Source of the DNA: Actinoplanes sp. L3-i22
GTDB lineage: Bacteria; Actinomycetota; Actinomycetes; Mycobacteriales; Micromonosporaceae
Length of the DNA stretch: 64,000 bases
Direction: 5' to 3'
Assembly (NCBI RefSeq): GCF_019704555.1
Contig: NZ_AP024745.1
Span: 11,583,501 to 11,647,500, forward strand
Position 1 is the stretch's first letter. Each line of letters opens with the position of its first letter. Under the pieces are notes generated by a model. That model saw nothing but the letters and a program-made list of their open reading frames with translations. It had not been told where the DNA came from and searched no databases. The translations under genes and the position numbers were made by a program. Positions 1 through 8,199 of the stretch are shown here, in pieces.

Positions 1-693
1 CTGGTAGAGGACGGCGGTCGAGAAGGTGGGCACCATCCGGCCGAGGGGGCCGTCATCCGGCGCCCGCCGCCCGGTCAGCCACCGCGCCAGCCCGGCGGCG
101 CTCGGCCGGACCCCGCGCACCGCCAGCCGCACGCCGTGCCGGGCGAACTCGGCCCGCAGGCGCGTCGGCGTCACGAACAGCCCCGGATCGTGCAGGCCGG
201 CCGGTGCCACCCCGACCCGCTCACCCAGGGTGACCGTGATGAACCGGCTCAGCGCGTTGTCGTTCACCGTGTCCAGCACCACGCGCCCGTCCGGCCGCAG
301 CACCCGGCACAGCTCGGCCACCGTGCCGCTCAGGTCGGTGACGTGCTCCAGGATCTCGCCGGCCGCCACCACGTCGACCGACCCGCTCGCGAACGGCAGC
401 GCGGCGACATTCCCCGCGACCGGCACGACGCCCTGCTCACGGGCCAAACCCAACCCGGCGGTACGGAGGTCGACGCCGACGTGCTGATAGCCCATCGCGC
501 GCACGTGCGGCGCGAGCAGCCCGCCGCCGCACCCGGCGTCCAGCAGGACCCGGCCGGGCCCGGCGGGTGGCGGGATCAGCTCGGCACGCGCCGCGGCCAG
601 CCAGTGCAACAGCTCGAACCCGCCGCCTGGCCGCCACCACTCGCCGACCAGGTCGTCGTACTGGCACGGATCGTTACGCCGGATCGACAGCAT
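1..693 (-). CDS. Class I SAM-dependent methyltransferase (UbiG/UbiE-like), 3' end outside window
   Basis: The minus-strand frame is open from the first ATG (complement of 691-693) to the window edge, so the C-terminus is missing. The N-terminal part contains the glycine-rich SAM-binding motif LDAGCGGG, then an acidic end of strand 2 (VGVDL), the motif-II region SVDVVAAGEILEHV and a post-motif III LRPDGRVVLD. This order is typical of UbiG/UbiE-type class I methyltransferases. The frame stays open upstream of the ATG through a conserved-looking stretch (RWWAGRNRAT), so the true start may lie further upstream. It is divergent from a UbiA-type prenyltransferase, which would suit quinone or other isoprenoid modification, but the substrate cannot be read from sequence. 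Confidence 0.8.
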   Translation of the reverse strand, partial: MLSIRRNDPCQYDDLVGEWWRPGGGFELLHWLAAARAELIPPPAGPGRVLLDAGCGGGLLAPHVRAMGYQHVGVDLRTAGLGLAREQGVVPVAGNVAALPFASGSVDVVAAGEILEHVTDLSGTVAELCRVLRPDGRVVLDTVNDNALSRFITVTLGERVGVAPAGLHDPGLFVTPTRLRAEFARHGVRLAVRGVRPSAAGLARWLTGRRAPDDGPLGRMVPTFSTAVLYQ

Positions 694-737
694 GTGATCG
701 AGCGTGGCACGGTTGCGCCCCGCCCACCACCGGAGAC

Positions 738-801
738 GATCAGCCTGTGGAAAACCCCTCCGGCCGTGAAGACGATCCGGCTGTGGAAAACCCGGCTGGC
801 A
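738..801. repeat. Two direct copies of a TTTTCCACAG-type motif
   Basis: Between the methyltransferase and the UbiA gene the motif CTGTGGAAAACCC occurs twice, about 36 bp apart, each preceded by GATC. On the minus strand it reads TTTTCCACAG, one base from the classical DnaA box TTATCCACA. It lies in the likely promoter region of both genes. Its function is unknown. Confidence 0.4.
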
Positions 802-811
802 CGGTGGCCTC

Positions 812-1660
812 GTGAACCGCAGACTGCTTGGCATGTCCCGAGCCCTGGCCCTGCTGCGCTCGTCCCATCCGGAGCCGGGCGCCGCGGTCACCGTGGCGAT
901 GACCCTGCTCGCCTTCGGCGCCGGTCATCGCGGGTGGCGGCTGCTCTGCGTCTTCCTCGCGGTCGGGGCGAGCCAGCTCGCGGTCGGCTGGGTCAACGAC
1001 TGGCTGGACGCCGACCGGGACCGGCTCGCCGGCCGGCGGGACAAGCCGATCGCGGACGGGGCGATCTCCCGCCGTACCGTAGGAATCTCGGGTTTGATCG
1101 CGGCCCTGGCCGCGCCTCTCGCGGCAGTTCCGCTGGGCGCGGCAGCCACCGTGACCATCGCCCTCGCCGCGATCTTCGGGCTGCTCTACGACTGGCCGCT
1201 GAAGTCGACGGCGTTCTCGGTGGTGCCCTATCTGGTGGCGTTCGGGCTGCTGCCGGCCTTCGTGGTGGTCGCCCTGCCGGGGCGTCCGATGCCGCCGTTG
1301 TGGCTGGTCGCGGCGGGTGCACTGCTCGGCGCCGGGGCGCATTTCGCGAACGTGCTGCCGGATCTGGAGGACGACGCGGCGACCGGGGTCCGCGGTCTGC
1401 CGCACCGGATCGGCGCCGCGGGCTCCCGGTTGGCCGCCGCGGTGCTTCTGCTGGGCGCGACGATCACGCTGGTCCTGGGACCACCCGGAGCGCCGTCGTG
1501 GTCCGGGTGGGCGGCCGGCGCGGCCGCCGTCGTGGTCCTTCCGATTGGCTGGTACGGAGCCCGCCGCGCGCACGGCCGACCGGTCGCACTGTTCCGCGCG
1601 GTGATCGTCGTGGCGCTGATCGACGTTCTCTTGCTGATCTTCAGTGGGCGCGTGGTGTGA
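812..1660 (+). CDS. UbiA-family prenyltransferase
   Basis: This is a 282-residue polytopic membrane protein with about eight hydrophobic helices. It carries the first UbiA signature NDWLDADRD (an NDxxDxxxD prenyl-diphosphate/Mg2+ site) and the second signature YDWPLKSTAFS. Family members transfer a polyprenyl chain to an aromatic or other acceptor within the membrane. The GTG at 812 opens the frame. An in-frame ATG at 833 (MSRALALL) starts exactly where the family similarity appears to begin and is an equally good start. It lies divergent from a methyltransferase gene, and together they may modify the same lipid. The acceptor is unknown. Confidence 0.8.
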   Translation: MNRRLLGMSRALALLRSSHPEPGAAVTVAMTLLAFGAGHRGWRLLCVFLAVGASQLAVGWVNDWLDADRDRLAGRRDKPIADGAISRRTVGISGLIAALAAPLAAVPLGAAATVTIALAAIFGLLYDWPLKSTAFSVVPYLVAFGLLPAFVVVALPGRPMPPLWLVAAGALLGAGAHFANVLPDLEDDAATGVRGLPHRIGAAGSRLAAAVLLLGATITLVLGPPGAPSWSGWAAGAAAVVVLPIGWYGARRAHGRPVALFRAVIVVALIDVLLLIFSGRVV

Positions 1661-1754
1661 TCCACTCCGGCCGGATGGATGGGTCGGCGTACGCGGCCGT
1701 TTGCCGCCCACTAGGCTGATCTCACACCTTGGTGTCGCTATTTGGAGGATCGTG

Positions 1755-2438
1755 ATGCGCTCGCTGGTAACCCGTCGCGCCGCCCTGGTCGCGGGTGTCG
1801 CCACCGCCGGTGCCATCGCGCTGGCCGGTTGCTCGGCCGGCCAGGTTGCCGAGACCGCCGCGCTGGACACGCCGATCGCCGGGGTGAACGCCGACGCCAA
1901 GTCCGCCGACGGCCTCGTCTCGGTCCGCAACGCCCAGGTGGAGTACAACGGGCTGAAGGGCTATGCGAAGGGCGCGAACGCTCCGCTCGAGCTGAGCCTC
2001 TACAACCAGACCGAGAAGGACGTCACGGTCACGATCGCCAGCACGCCGGCGACCCAGCCGCAGGTCGTCTCGGGCACCCAGGTGGGCTTCGTCACCGAGG
2101 CCGCGCCGGTCCAGCCGGCCGCCGGTGCCTCCGAGCCGGCCGTGGGCGCCTCGGTGGACGCGTCCGCCCCGGTCCTGCCGGTCACCCCGGCGGCCCCGAC
2201 GGTGACCCCGGCGGAGATCAAGATCAAGGCGCTCGGCTCCGCGCTCTACCGTTCCTCCGACGCGCAGAAGCTGCAGATCATCGGCCTGAGCGACAACCTG
2301 GTCCCCGGCGCGAAGGTGAACCTGGTGTTCCACTTCAGCAACGGCGCGCCCGACCTGACCATCCAGGCGCCGGTCGCGATCCCGCTGACCCCGGCTTCCC
2401 GCGCGCCCGGCCTGGAGCACGAGAACACCGAAGAATGA
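1755..2438 (+). CDS. LpqE-like lipoprotein upstream of radA
   Basis: The product has 227 residues, with a basic N-terminus, a hydrophobic stretch and a clear lipobox ALAGC (lipidated Cys 26). The rest is an extracytoplasmic beta-rich domain with an alanine/proline-rich insert near residues 115-150. An SD-like GGAGG at 1744-1748 supports the ATG at 1755; a longer upstream frame has no such signal. The position directly before radA and disA matches mycobacterial lpqE, and that synteny is the main basis for the name. No enzymatic motif is visible. It is probably a surface lipoprotein of unknown role. Confidence 0.75.
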   Translation: MRSLVTRRAALVAGVATAGAIALAGCSAGQVAETAALDTPIAGVNADAKSADGLVSVRNAQVEYNGLKGYAKGANAPLELSLYNQTEKDVTVTIASTPATQPQVVSGTQVGFVTEAAPVQPAAGASEPAVGASVDASAPVLPVTPAAPTVTPAEIKIKALGSALYRSSDAQKLQIIGLSDNLVPGAKVNLVFHFSNGAPDLTIQAPVAIPLTPASRAPGLEHENTEE

Positions 2439-2457
2439 CGTTGTCGTACCCGGCGGC

Positions 2458-2470
2458 TAACTTGGCCGGG
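2458..2470 (+). promoter_or_regulatory. Candidate -10 element for a leaderless radA transcript
   Basis: TAACTT at 2458-2463 fits the actinobacterial -10 pattern TANNNT and ends six bases before the GTG start of radA. There is no SD before the GTG. Together these suggest that transcription starts at the start codon. No convincing -35 hexamer is visible. Confidence 0.3.
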
Positions 2471-3891
2471 TGACGACCTCTCGGACAAGTTCCAAGGCGG
2501 CCCGGCCGGCTTACGTCTGCGACGCCTGCGGCCACCAGCCGCCCAAATGGCTGGGCCGGTGCCCGGAGTGCGCCGAGTGGGGCTCGATCATCGAGTCGAC
2601 GGTCACGGTCGGGGTCTCCGGCCGGGTGGTCAGCTCGCAGATGCCGTCCGAGCCGGCCAAGCCGATCTCGCAGATCAGTGCCGCGCCCGCGCGCGCCGTG
2701 CCGTCCGGGGTCAGTGAGCTCGACCGGGTGCTCGGCGGCGGCATGGTGCCCGGCGCGGTGGTGCTGCTCGCCGGTGAGCCGGGGGTCGGCAAGTCGACCC
2801 TGCTGCTCGACGTGGCCCAGCAGTGGGCGGCCGGCGCCGGCAGCCCGTCGCTGGTGGTCAGCGGTGAGGAGTCGGTGAGCCAGGTCCGCCTGCGGGCGGA
2901 GCGGCTCGGCGCCTTGCACGAGCGCCTGTTCCTGGCCGCCGAGAACGATTTGGGTACGGTCATCGGCCACCTCGACGCGGTCAAGCCGGGCCTGCTGGTG
3001 CTCGACTCGGTGCAGACCTTCTCGGTTCCCGGCACCGAGGGCGTGCCCGGCGGGGTCACCCAGGTCCGCGCGGTGACCGCGGCGCTGGTCTCGATCGCCA
3101 AGGAGCGCGGCATCGCCACCGTCCTGGTCGGCCACGTGACCAAGGACGGTCAGGTCGCCGGTCCCCGGGTGCTGGAGCACCTGGTCGACGTGGTGCTGCA
3201 CTTCGAGGGCGACAAGCATTCGTCGTTGCGCCTGGTGCGCGGGGTGAAGAACCGGTTCGGCGCGGCCGACGAGGTGGGCTGCTTCGAGATGCACGAGGGC
3301 GGCATCACCAGCCTGTCCGACCCGTCCGGGCTGTTCCTCACCCGCTACCAGGAGCCGGTGCCGGGCACCTGCGTGACGGTCGCGATGGAGGGCCGGCGGG
3401 CGCTGGTCACCGAGGTGCAGGCGCTGATCGGCGCCGAGGTGCAGGGCTCCCCGCGGCGGACGGTGTCCGGCCTCGACAGCGCCCGGCTGGCGATGGTGCT
3501 GGCGGTGCTCGAACGGCGTACCAAGCAGTTGAAGCTCTACAACCGCGAGGTCTTCGCGGCGACCGTCGGCGGCATCCGGCTGACCGAGCCCTCCGCCGAC
3601 CTGGCGATGGCCCTGGCGGTGGCGTCCGGCGGGCTGGATCTGGCGATGGCGCCGACCCTGGTGGCGATCGGTGAGGTCGGCCTGACCGGGGAGATCCGCC
3701 GGGTGAGCGCGATCGGCCGGCGGCTGGCCGAGGCGGCGCGGCTCGGTTTCCGGGTGGCGCTGGTCCCACCGGGGAGCACCACCACCGGCGAGGGCGTCGC
3801 ACCCAAGGGCATGCAGGTGATCGAGGTCGGCGACCTGCGGTCGGCGTTGCAGAGCGCGGCGCGCGCCTCGGCCGAACACAACAAAGGGTGA
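2470..3891 (+). CDS. radA: DNA repair protein RadA
   Basis: The product has 473 residues and the full RadA layout. An N-terminal C4 zinc finger (Cys 17, 20, 31, 34) comes first. A RecA-like ATPase follows with Walker A GEPGVGKS near residue 103, then the RadA-specific KNRFG motif near residue 260, and a C-terminal Lon-protease-like domain. RadA is a RecA-like branch-migration helicase in recombinational repair. It precedes disA as in mycobacteria, where RadA is known to interact with and regulate DisA. The GTG start has no SD, so a leaderless message is possible. Confidence 0.97.
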   Translation: MTTSRTSSKAARPAYVCDACGHQPPKWLGRCPECAEWGSIIESTVTVGVSGRVVSSQMPSEPAKPISQISAAPARAVPSGVSELDRVLGGGMVPGAVVLLAGEPGVGKSTLLLDVAQQWAAGAGSPSLVVSGEESVSQVRLRAERLGALHERLFLAAENDLGTVIGHLDAVKPGLLVLDSVQTFSVPGTEGVPGGVTQVRAVTAALVSIAKERGIATVLVGHVTKDGQVAGPRVLEHLVDVVLHFEGDKHSSLRLVRGVKNRFGAADEVGCFEMHEGGITSLSDPSGLFLTRYQEPVPGTCVTVAMEGRRALVTEVQALIGAEVQGSPRRTVSGLDSARLAMVLAVLERRTKQLKLYNREVFAATVGGIRLTEPSADLAMALAVASGGLDLAMAPTLVAIGEVGLTGEIRRVSAIGRRLAEAARLGFRVALVPPGSTTTGEGVAPKGMQVIEVGDLRSALQSAARASAEHNKG

Positions 3892-3942
3892 CCCAGAGTG
3901 ACGAATCATCACGCTACGGAGCATTCATCGAACCATGCCTCG

Positions 3943-3975
3943 TTGCTCTGTTTCGCAGTTCGTAGACTGTACCGG
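3943..3975 (+). promoter_or_regulatory. Candidate promoter for leaderless disA
   Basis: TAGACT at 3963-3968 matches the TANNNT -10 consensus and lies six bases before the GTG at 3975, which lacks an SD. A weak -35 (TTGCTC, 3943-3948) is only 14 bp upstream, so the -35 assignment is doubtful. The arrangement suggests a leaderless disA transcript made separately from radA. Confidence 0.35.
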
Positions 3976-5156
3976 TGCCGCTCGACCGCGATGGTTCCAA
4001 GTCCGCCGCCAGTTCAACGCCGCGCCCCGGCGTCAACGGCACGGGCCACCGTGCCGTGGCCCCGTTGACCGGCGTCGGCCTCACCGGAGGCGCCAGCGAT
4101 CCGATCCGGGCCAACCTCGCCCTGATGGCGCCCGGCACCGCCCTGCGCGACGGGCTGGAACGGATCCTGCGCGGCCGCACCGGCGCGCTGATCGTGCTCG
4201 GCTACGACTCGACCGTCGAGCAGATCTGCACCGGCGGCTTCCCGCTCGATGTGGAGTTCTCCGCCACCCGGCTGCGTGAGCTGTGCAAGATGGACGGCGC
4301 GGTGGTGATGTCCAGCGACGGCACCCGCATCCTCCGGGCCGCCGTGCACCTGATGCCCGACCCGTCCATCCCGTCGGAGGAGTCCGGCACCCGGCACCGC
4401 ACCGCCGAGCGGGTCGCCAAGCAGACCAGCTTCCCGGTGATCTCGGTGAGCCAGTCGATGCACATCATCGGGCTGTATGTGAACGGCCAGCGCCACGTGC
4501 TGGACGACTCGGCCGCCATCCTGTCCCGGGCCAACCAGGCGCTGGCCACGCTGGAGCGGTACAAGCTGCGGCTGGACGAGGTGTCCGGCACGCTCTCCGC
4601 GCTGGAGATCGAGGACCTGGTCACCGTCCGGGACGCGGTCGCGGTGGTGCAGCGGCTGGAGATGGTCCGCCGGATCGCCGACGAGATCTCGGGCTACGTG
4701 GTGGAGCTCGGCACCGACGGCCGGCTGCTCGCCCTGCAACTCGACGAGCTGATGGCCGGCGTCGACTCGGACCGCACCCTGGTGATCCGGGACTACCTGC
4801 CCACCGGCCGCAAGGCCCGCACGCTGGACGAGGCGCTCGTCGAGCTGGACCTGCTCACCGCGACCGAGATGATCGACCTGGTCGCGGTCGCCAAGGCGAT
4901 CGGCTACCAGGGCGCATCCGACGCGCTGGACGCGGCGGTCTCGCCGCGCGGGTTCCGGCTGCTGGCCAAGGTGCCGCGGCTGCCCGGGCAGATCGTGGAC
5001 CGGTTGGTGGATCACTTCGGCAGCCTGCAGCGGCTGCTCGGGGCGACGGTGGAGGACCTGCAGGCGGTCGAGGGGGTGGGCGACGCGCGGGCCCGTGGGG
5101 TGCGCGAGGGGCTGTCCCGGCTGGCCGAGGCGTCGATCCTGGAGCGTTACGTCTAG
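3975..5156 (+). CDS. disA: DNA integrity scanning protein DisA, diadenylate cyclase
   Basis: DisA makes the second messenger c-di-AMP from two ATP and scans DNA for branched structures. The 393-residue product has the N-terminal DAC domain with the DGA motif (near residue 106) and the RHR motif ([10 protein letters not shown], near residue 138), then a helical linker, then a C-terminal RuvA-like helix-hairpin-helix domain ([15 protein letters not shown]). It is somewhat longer than typical DisA (about 358) because of an extra N-terminal segment of roughly 35 residues, so a later start cannot be excluded. It follows radA, as is usual in actinobacteria. Confidence 0.97.
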   Translation: MPLDRDGSKSAASSTPRPGVNGTGHRAVAPLTGVGLTGGASDPIRANLALMAPGTALRDGLERILRGRTGALIVLGYDSTVEQICTGGFPLDVEFSATRLRELCKMDGAVVMSSDGTRILRAAVHLMPDPSIPSEESGTRHRTAERVAKQTSFPVISVSQSMHIIGLYVNGQRHVLDDSAAILSRANQALATLERYKLRLDEVSGTLSALEIEDLVTVRDAVAVVQRLEMVRRIADEISGYVVELGTDGRLLALQLDELMAGVDSDRTLVIRDYLPTGRKARTLDEALVELDLLTATEMIDLVAVAKAIGYQGASDALDAAVSPRGFRLLAKVPRLPGQIVDRLVDHFGSLQRLLGATVEDLQAVEGVGDARARGVREGLSRLAEASILERYV

Positions 5157-5160
5157 GCGG

Positions 5161-5242
5161 GGTTATCCACACCAGCGCGTTGTCCACAGGCCCCGGCATG
5201 ATCTTGGGGTGGCGCGGGATAATGGTTGTGGGGCCGCCCCCC
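5161..5242. repeat. Intergenic repeat element, copy A, with two DnaA-box-like sites
   Basis: This sequence just after disA contains TTATCCACA (5163-5171) and TTGTCCACA (5180-5188). It continues with TGATCTTGG and a G-rich GGATAATGG...TGTGGGG segment ending in a C-run. The same order and spacing recur at 22210-22294, with a one-base indel. The two box variants match the E. coli and Streptomyces DnaA-box consensus. It may be a dispersed intergenic repeat or a DnaA-binding site; the sequence alone does not decide. Confidence 0.55.
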
Positions 5243-5287
5243 GGTGAGGGTGGGGGCTGTTTTTTCGCGGTTCCATGATCACGCCCC

Positions 5288-5797
5288 TCACAGGGGATGT
5301 GCGATGTCGTTCGCGTGGTCGGCGATCGCCGCGCCGGTCACCGTCGCGGTCAGCGGCAGGATCTCCAGGCACCGCCGGATCGCCGGCGCCATCATCGGGT
5401 TCGGCACCCGCATCGACACCGTGCAGTGCGGCACCCACAACCCCGGCCGATAGTGCTCCCAGACCTCCACACCGCCCGCTGAGAGCCGTTCGTGCACCAC
5501 CCGGTGGTGCGCCATCAACTCGGCCGTCATGGTCACACCGAGCCACAGGACCCGTCCGACGAACTGGCCGGCGAAATCCATCCGCAGGGTCAGGCCCCGC
5601 CCGACGGTGAGGCCGTCCAGGGCGGCCGCCGCGGCATGCGGGTCGATGGTCCGCGCCGCCGCGAGCGAGACGTGCGGCCGGTGCTTCTGGTGCAGTGCGC
5701 CAAGGGTGGGGATGCCCTCGTCGCCGAGGGCACGCCACAGTGTCCGGATCCGCCGCGTCGCGTCGACGTCCAGGTAGAGCTCGAGGGCGGCGACCAA
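5288..5797 (-). CDS. 2'-5' RNA ligase / 2H phosphoesterase family protein
   Basis: The product has about 169 residues with the two H-x-T/S-x motifs of the 2H phosphoesterase superfamily: PHVSL (N-terminal half) and HCTV (C-terminal half). Members include LigT/ThpR, which act on 2'-5' or cyclic phosphodiester bonds in RNA. The frame is open further upstream, but that sequence is antisense to the neighbouring gene. The likely start is a TTG (complement of 5795-5797) two bases after the stop of the upstream gene, implying translational coupling. Substrate is unknown; the fold assignment is fairly safe. Confidence 0.8.
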   Translation of the reverse strand: MVAALELYLDVDATRRIRTLWRALGDEGIPTLGALHQKHRPHVSLAAARTIDPHAAAAALDGLTVGRGLTLRMDFAGQFVGRVLWLGVTMTAELMAHHRVVHERLSAGGVEVWEHYRPGLWVPHCTVSMRVPNPMMAPAIRRCLEILPLTATVTGAAIADHANDIAHPL

Positions 5798-5799
5798 GC

Positions 5800-6558
5800 T
5801 CAGGAGATGGTCAGGTCGACCGGGCTGCTGACGATCGTGTCCAGCCGGCCGCGCAGGGTGTACTGCCCGGCGGCGGGGGCCGGACCGGACGCTTCCACGC
5901 CGCTGCACGCGGTGGACTGGCGACCGTTCCAGGTGATGTTGTAGTTCCGCTGCTCACCGGGCTTGAGCGTCTGCACGTCGCTGCCCTTGGCGGTGCTGCA
6001 CTTGTCGGAAGACCAGTACTTCTGGGCGCCCTGCTCGAGGTAGAGCTCTTGCGGGTCGGCGCCGACGTCGCGGGTACACGTACGGGAACCGATGTTTTTG
6101 ATCGTCAAAGTGATCGCCAGGTTGGCGCCGCGCTTGACCGTCTTGGCGGCCGGGACCGGTGTGACGGAGATCTCGGTGTCCGCGCAGGCGGTGCCGGACT
6201 GGCCGTTGGCGTTGGTGTTGGTCCCGTTGGTGTTCGTGTTGGCGCTCGGCAGCAGGCCGCTGTCACCGTCGGTGGACTGCGGCTGCACCGGGTCGGGGTA
6301 GGCCTGACCGCCGGGCGGCGCCGAGTCGATCAGGCCGTCGTCGGTGGGCGACGCCGAGCTGGACGGCGCTTTCGCCCCGCCGGAGGCCGGTGCCGGGGTC
6401 GGCAGGGACGACGAGGCGTTCTTCTTGTCCGCCGGCTTGTCGTCCTGTTGGGAGCACGCCACGAACAGCGCGATGAGGCCCAGCAGCAGAGCGCCGAGCA
6501 CGACCGCGCGTCGCCGCCAGTAGACCGCGGAGGGGAGGGGACCAACCGTCGTACGCAT
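5800..6558 (-). CDS. Membrane-anchored or lipid-anchored secreted protein, unknown function
   Basis: The product is 252 residues from the ATG at 6558. Arginines precede one hydrophobic helix (about residues 15-33) ending in LFVAC, which may be a degenerate lipobox. A long Ser/Pro/Asn-rich linker follows, with a TN/GTN repeat around residues 105-120. The C-terminal domain of about 120 residues has four cysteines and an Ig-like pattern of beta strands (ISVTPVPA, LAITLTIKN, YNITWNG). It resembles the actinobacterial secreted-domain group of the DUF4232 type, but I do not assign a family firmly. It is divergent from mutY and probably co-transcribed with the downstream 2H phosphoesterase. Confidence 0.75.
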   Translation of the reverse strand: MRTTVGPLPSAVYWRRRAVVLGALLLGLIALFVACSQQDDKPADKKNASSSLPTPAPASGGAKAPSSSASPTDDGLIDSAPPGGQAYPDPVQPQSTDGDSGLLPSANTNTNGTNTNANGQSGTACADTEISVTPVPAAKTVKRGANLAITLTIKNIGSRTCTRDVGADPQELYLEQGAQKYWSSDKCSTAKGSDVQTLKPGEQRNYNITWNGRQSTACSGVEASGPAPAAGQYTLRGRLDTIVSSPVDLTIS

Positions 6559-6724
6559 GATGTGGCCCACCGTAAACCCGACCCCGGTAGCCGTCGCGCG
6601 CGACGCGCCGAGCGACCGAATCCGACTCCCCGATAGTTCGTTAGAAATAGACCTCGCGCGGAAATTTCTGTCCGGCGTAGTGATCGATCTCGTGCTCCCC
6701 CGCCCGCCTACAGTAGGTCTCGCT

Positions 6725-7621
6725 ATGACTCTCGCCGACGAAGTAATCGCCTGGTACGACCTCAACGCCCGGGACCTGCCGTGGCGGCAGCCGGCCACCA
6801 CCCCCTGGGGTGTCCTGGTCAGCGAGGTGATGCTGCAGCAGACCCCGGTGGTCCGGGTCGAGCCGGCCTGGCGGTCCTGGATGACCCGCTGGCCCACGCC
6901 CGCCGCGCTCGCCGCCGACCCGCAGTCCGAGGCGGTCCGGATGTGGGGGCGGCTCGGGTACCCCCGGCGGGCGATGCGGCTGCACGCGTGCGCGCTGGCG
7001 ATCGTCGAGCGGCACGGCGGCCGGGTGCCGGACGAGCTGGATCAGCTGCTGGCGCTGCCCGGGGTGGGGACGTACACCGCACGGGCGGTGGCGACGTTCG
7101 CGTACGGCCAGCGCCACCCGGTCGTCGACACGAACGTCCGCCGGGTGGTCTCCCGCGCCGTCGAGGGCAAGCCGGACGCCGGCCCGGCGACCACCGCCGC
7201 CGACCTGGTCGCGATGGAGGAGCTGCTGCCCGAGGAGACGGCTCGCGCCGCCCGGGCCAGCATCGCGTTCATGGAGCTCGGCGCGATCGTCTGCACCGCC
7301 CGCGCGCCGAAGTGCGTGGACTGCCCGTTCCATCAGGTCTGCGCGTGGCGGCTGACCGGCGAGCCGCTGCCGGCCGGGCCGAGTCGCAAACCGCAGCGGT
7401 ACGCGGGCACCGACCGTCAGGTCCGTGGCCTGCTCCTGGAGGTGCTGCGGCACGCCACCGGCCCGGTCCCCCGCCAGCGCCTCGACGTGGTCTGGGCCGA
7501 CGAGGTGCAGCGCGCCCGGGCCCTGGCCGGCCTGGTCGAGGACGGGCTGGTGGAGTCGCTCGGGGCGAACGACTTCGTGCTGGCCGGCGACGCGCCTGCG
7601 TTCGAGCGCCAAATTCTTTGA
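6725..7621 (+). CDS. mutY: A/G-specific adenine DNA glycosylase MutY
   Basis: The product has 298 residues. It contains the catalytic Glu 34 (SEVMLQQT), the helix-hairpin-helix LPGVGTYTA near residue 111, the catalytic Asp 135 (VVDTNVRR), and a complete [4Fe-4S] cysteine set C190-x6-C197-x2-C200-x5-C206. MutY removes adenine mispaired with 8-oxoguanine. The C-terminal tail after residue 215 is short, so the MutT-like recognition domain of the E. coli enzyme is reduced to a small region. The ATG at 6725 was preferred because the upstream frame is not conserved and a TACAGT -10-like element lies at 6709-6714. Synteny with radA/disA is common in actinobacteria. Confidence 0.95.
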   Translation: MTLADEVIAWYDLNARDLPWRQPATTPWGVLVSEVMLQQTPVVRVEPAWRSWMTRWPTPAALAADPQSEAVRMWGRLGYPRRAMRLHACALAIVERHGGRVPDELDQLLALPGVGTYTARAVATFAYGQRHPVVDTNVRRVVSRAVEGKPDAGPATTAADLVAMEELLPEETARAARASIAFMELGAIVCTARAPKCVDCPFHQVCAWRLTGEPLPAGPSRKPQRYAGTDRQVRGLLLEVLRHATGPVPRQRLDVVWADEVQRARALAGLVEDGLVESLGANDFVLAGDAPAFERQIL

Positions 7622-7631
7622 GTCGGGGCGG

Positions 7632-7666
7632 CAACCCTCTTCGGACGGTCGGCGTGTGAAGGGTTG
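7632..7666 (+). promoter_or_regulatory. Hairpin overlapping the SD of the sigma-factor gene
   Basis: CAACCCT (7632-7638) pairs with AGGGTTG (7660-7666). The right arm contains the likely SD (AAGGG) and the first base of the GTG start. It could be a mutY terminator or a structure limiting translation of the sigma factor. Confidence 0.35.
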
Positions 7667-8199
7667 TGAATGCAATCACGGGGGTCACGGAGGACTTCAC
7701 CGACTTCGTCCGATCCCGAACGCCGGCGCTGCTGCGCACGGCCTTTCTCCTGACCGGTGATCGGCACCTCGCCGAGGACCTGGTCCAGGACGCGCTCGCG
7801 CGGACCCACCGGGCCGTCCGGCGACTCTCGGCGGACGGACATTACGAGGCCTATACCCGTACGGCGATGTATCACCTCCAGGTGAGCCGCTGGCGGCGCC
7901 GCCGGGTCGCCGAGTCGCTGCCCGGCGAGCTGACCGACCGGGCCGACCCGGGCAGCGACCACGCCGGGCGGGTCAGTCTGCAGATCGCCCTGCACAAGGC
8001 GCTCGCCCAGCTCACCCCCCGCCAGCGGGCGGTGCTGGTGCTGCGCTTCTTCGAGGACCGGACCGAGAGCGAGGCCGCCGAGATGCTCGGCTGCTCGATC
8101 GGCACGGTCAAGAGCCAGACCAGCAAGGCGCTGGCGCGCATGCGGCAGATCGCGCCGGACCTGATGAACGCCGGGCAGATGGAGGGAGTGGATCGATGA
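7666..8199 (+). CDS. ECF sigma factor, SigE/SigM-like
   Basis: The product has 177 residues with region 2 at about residues 16-90 (TGDRHLAEDLVQD is the region 2.2/2.3 signature). A short linker follows, then region 4 at about 110-165 with the helix-turn-helix EAAEMLGCSIGTVKSQ. This two-region build without region 3 is that of extracytoplasmic-function sigma factors, close to the group abundant in Actinoplanes and Streptomyces. It overlaps the next gene by four bases (ATGA), so the two are translationally coupled and the downstream membrane protein is the probable regulator. Confidence 0.92.
   Translation: MNAITGVTEDFTDFVRSRTPALLRTAFLLTGDRHLAEDLVQDALARTHRAVRRLSADGHYEAYTRTAMYHLQVSRWRRRRVAESLPGELTDRADPGSDHAGRVSLQIALHKALAQLTPRQRAVLVLRFFEDRTESEAAEMLGCSIGTVKSQTSKALARMRQIAPDLMNAGQMEGVDR

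Noticed and set aside
2335..3924. 529-codon open frame antisense to radA
   Set aside because: It has no domain and His/Arg/Ala-rich shadow composition, and it lies opposite a well-conserved RadA.
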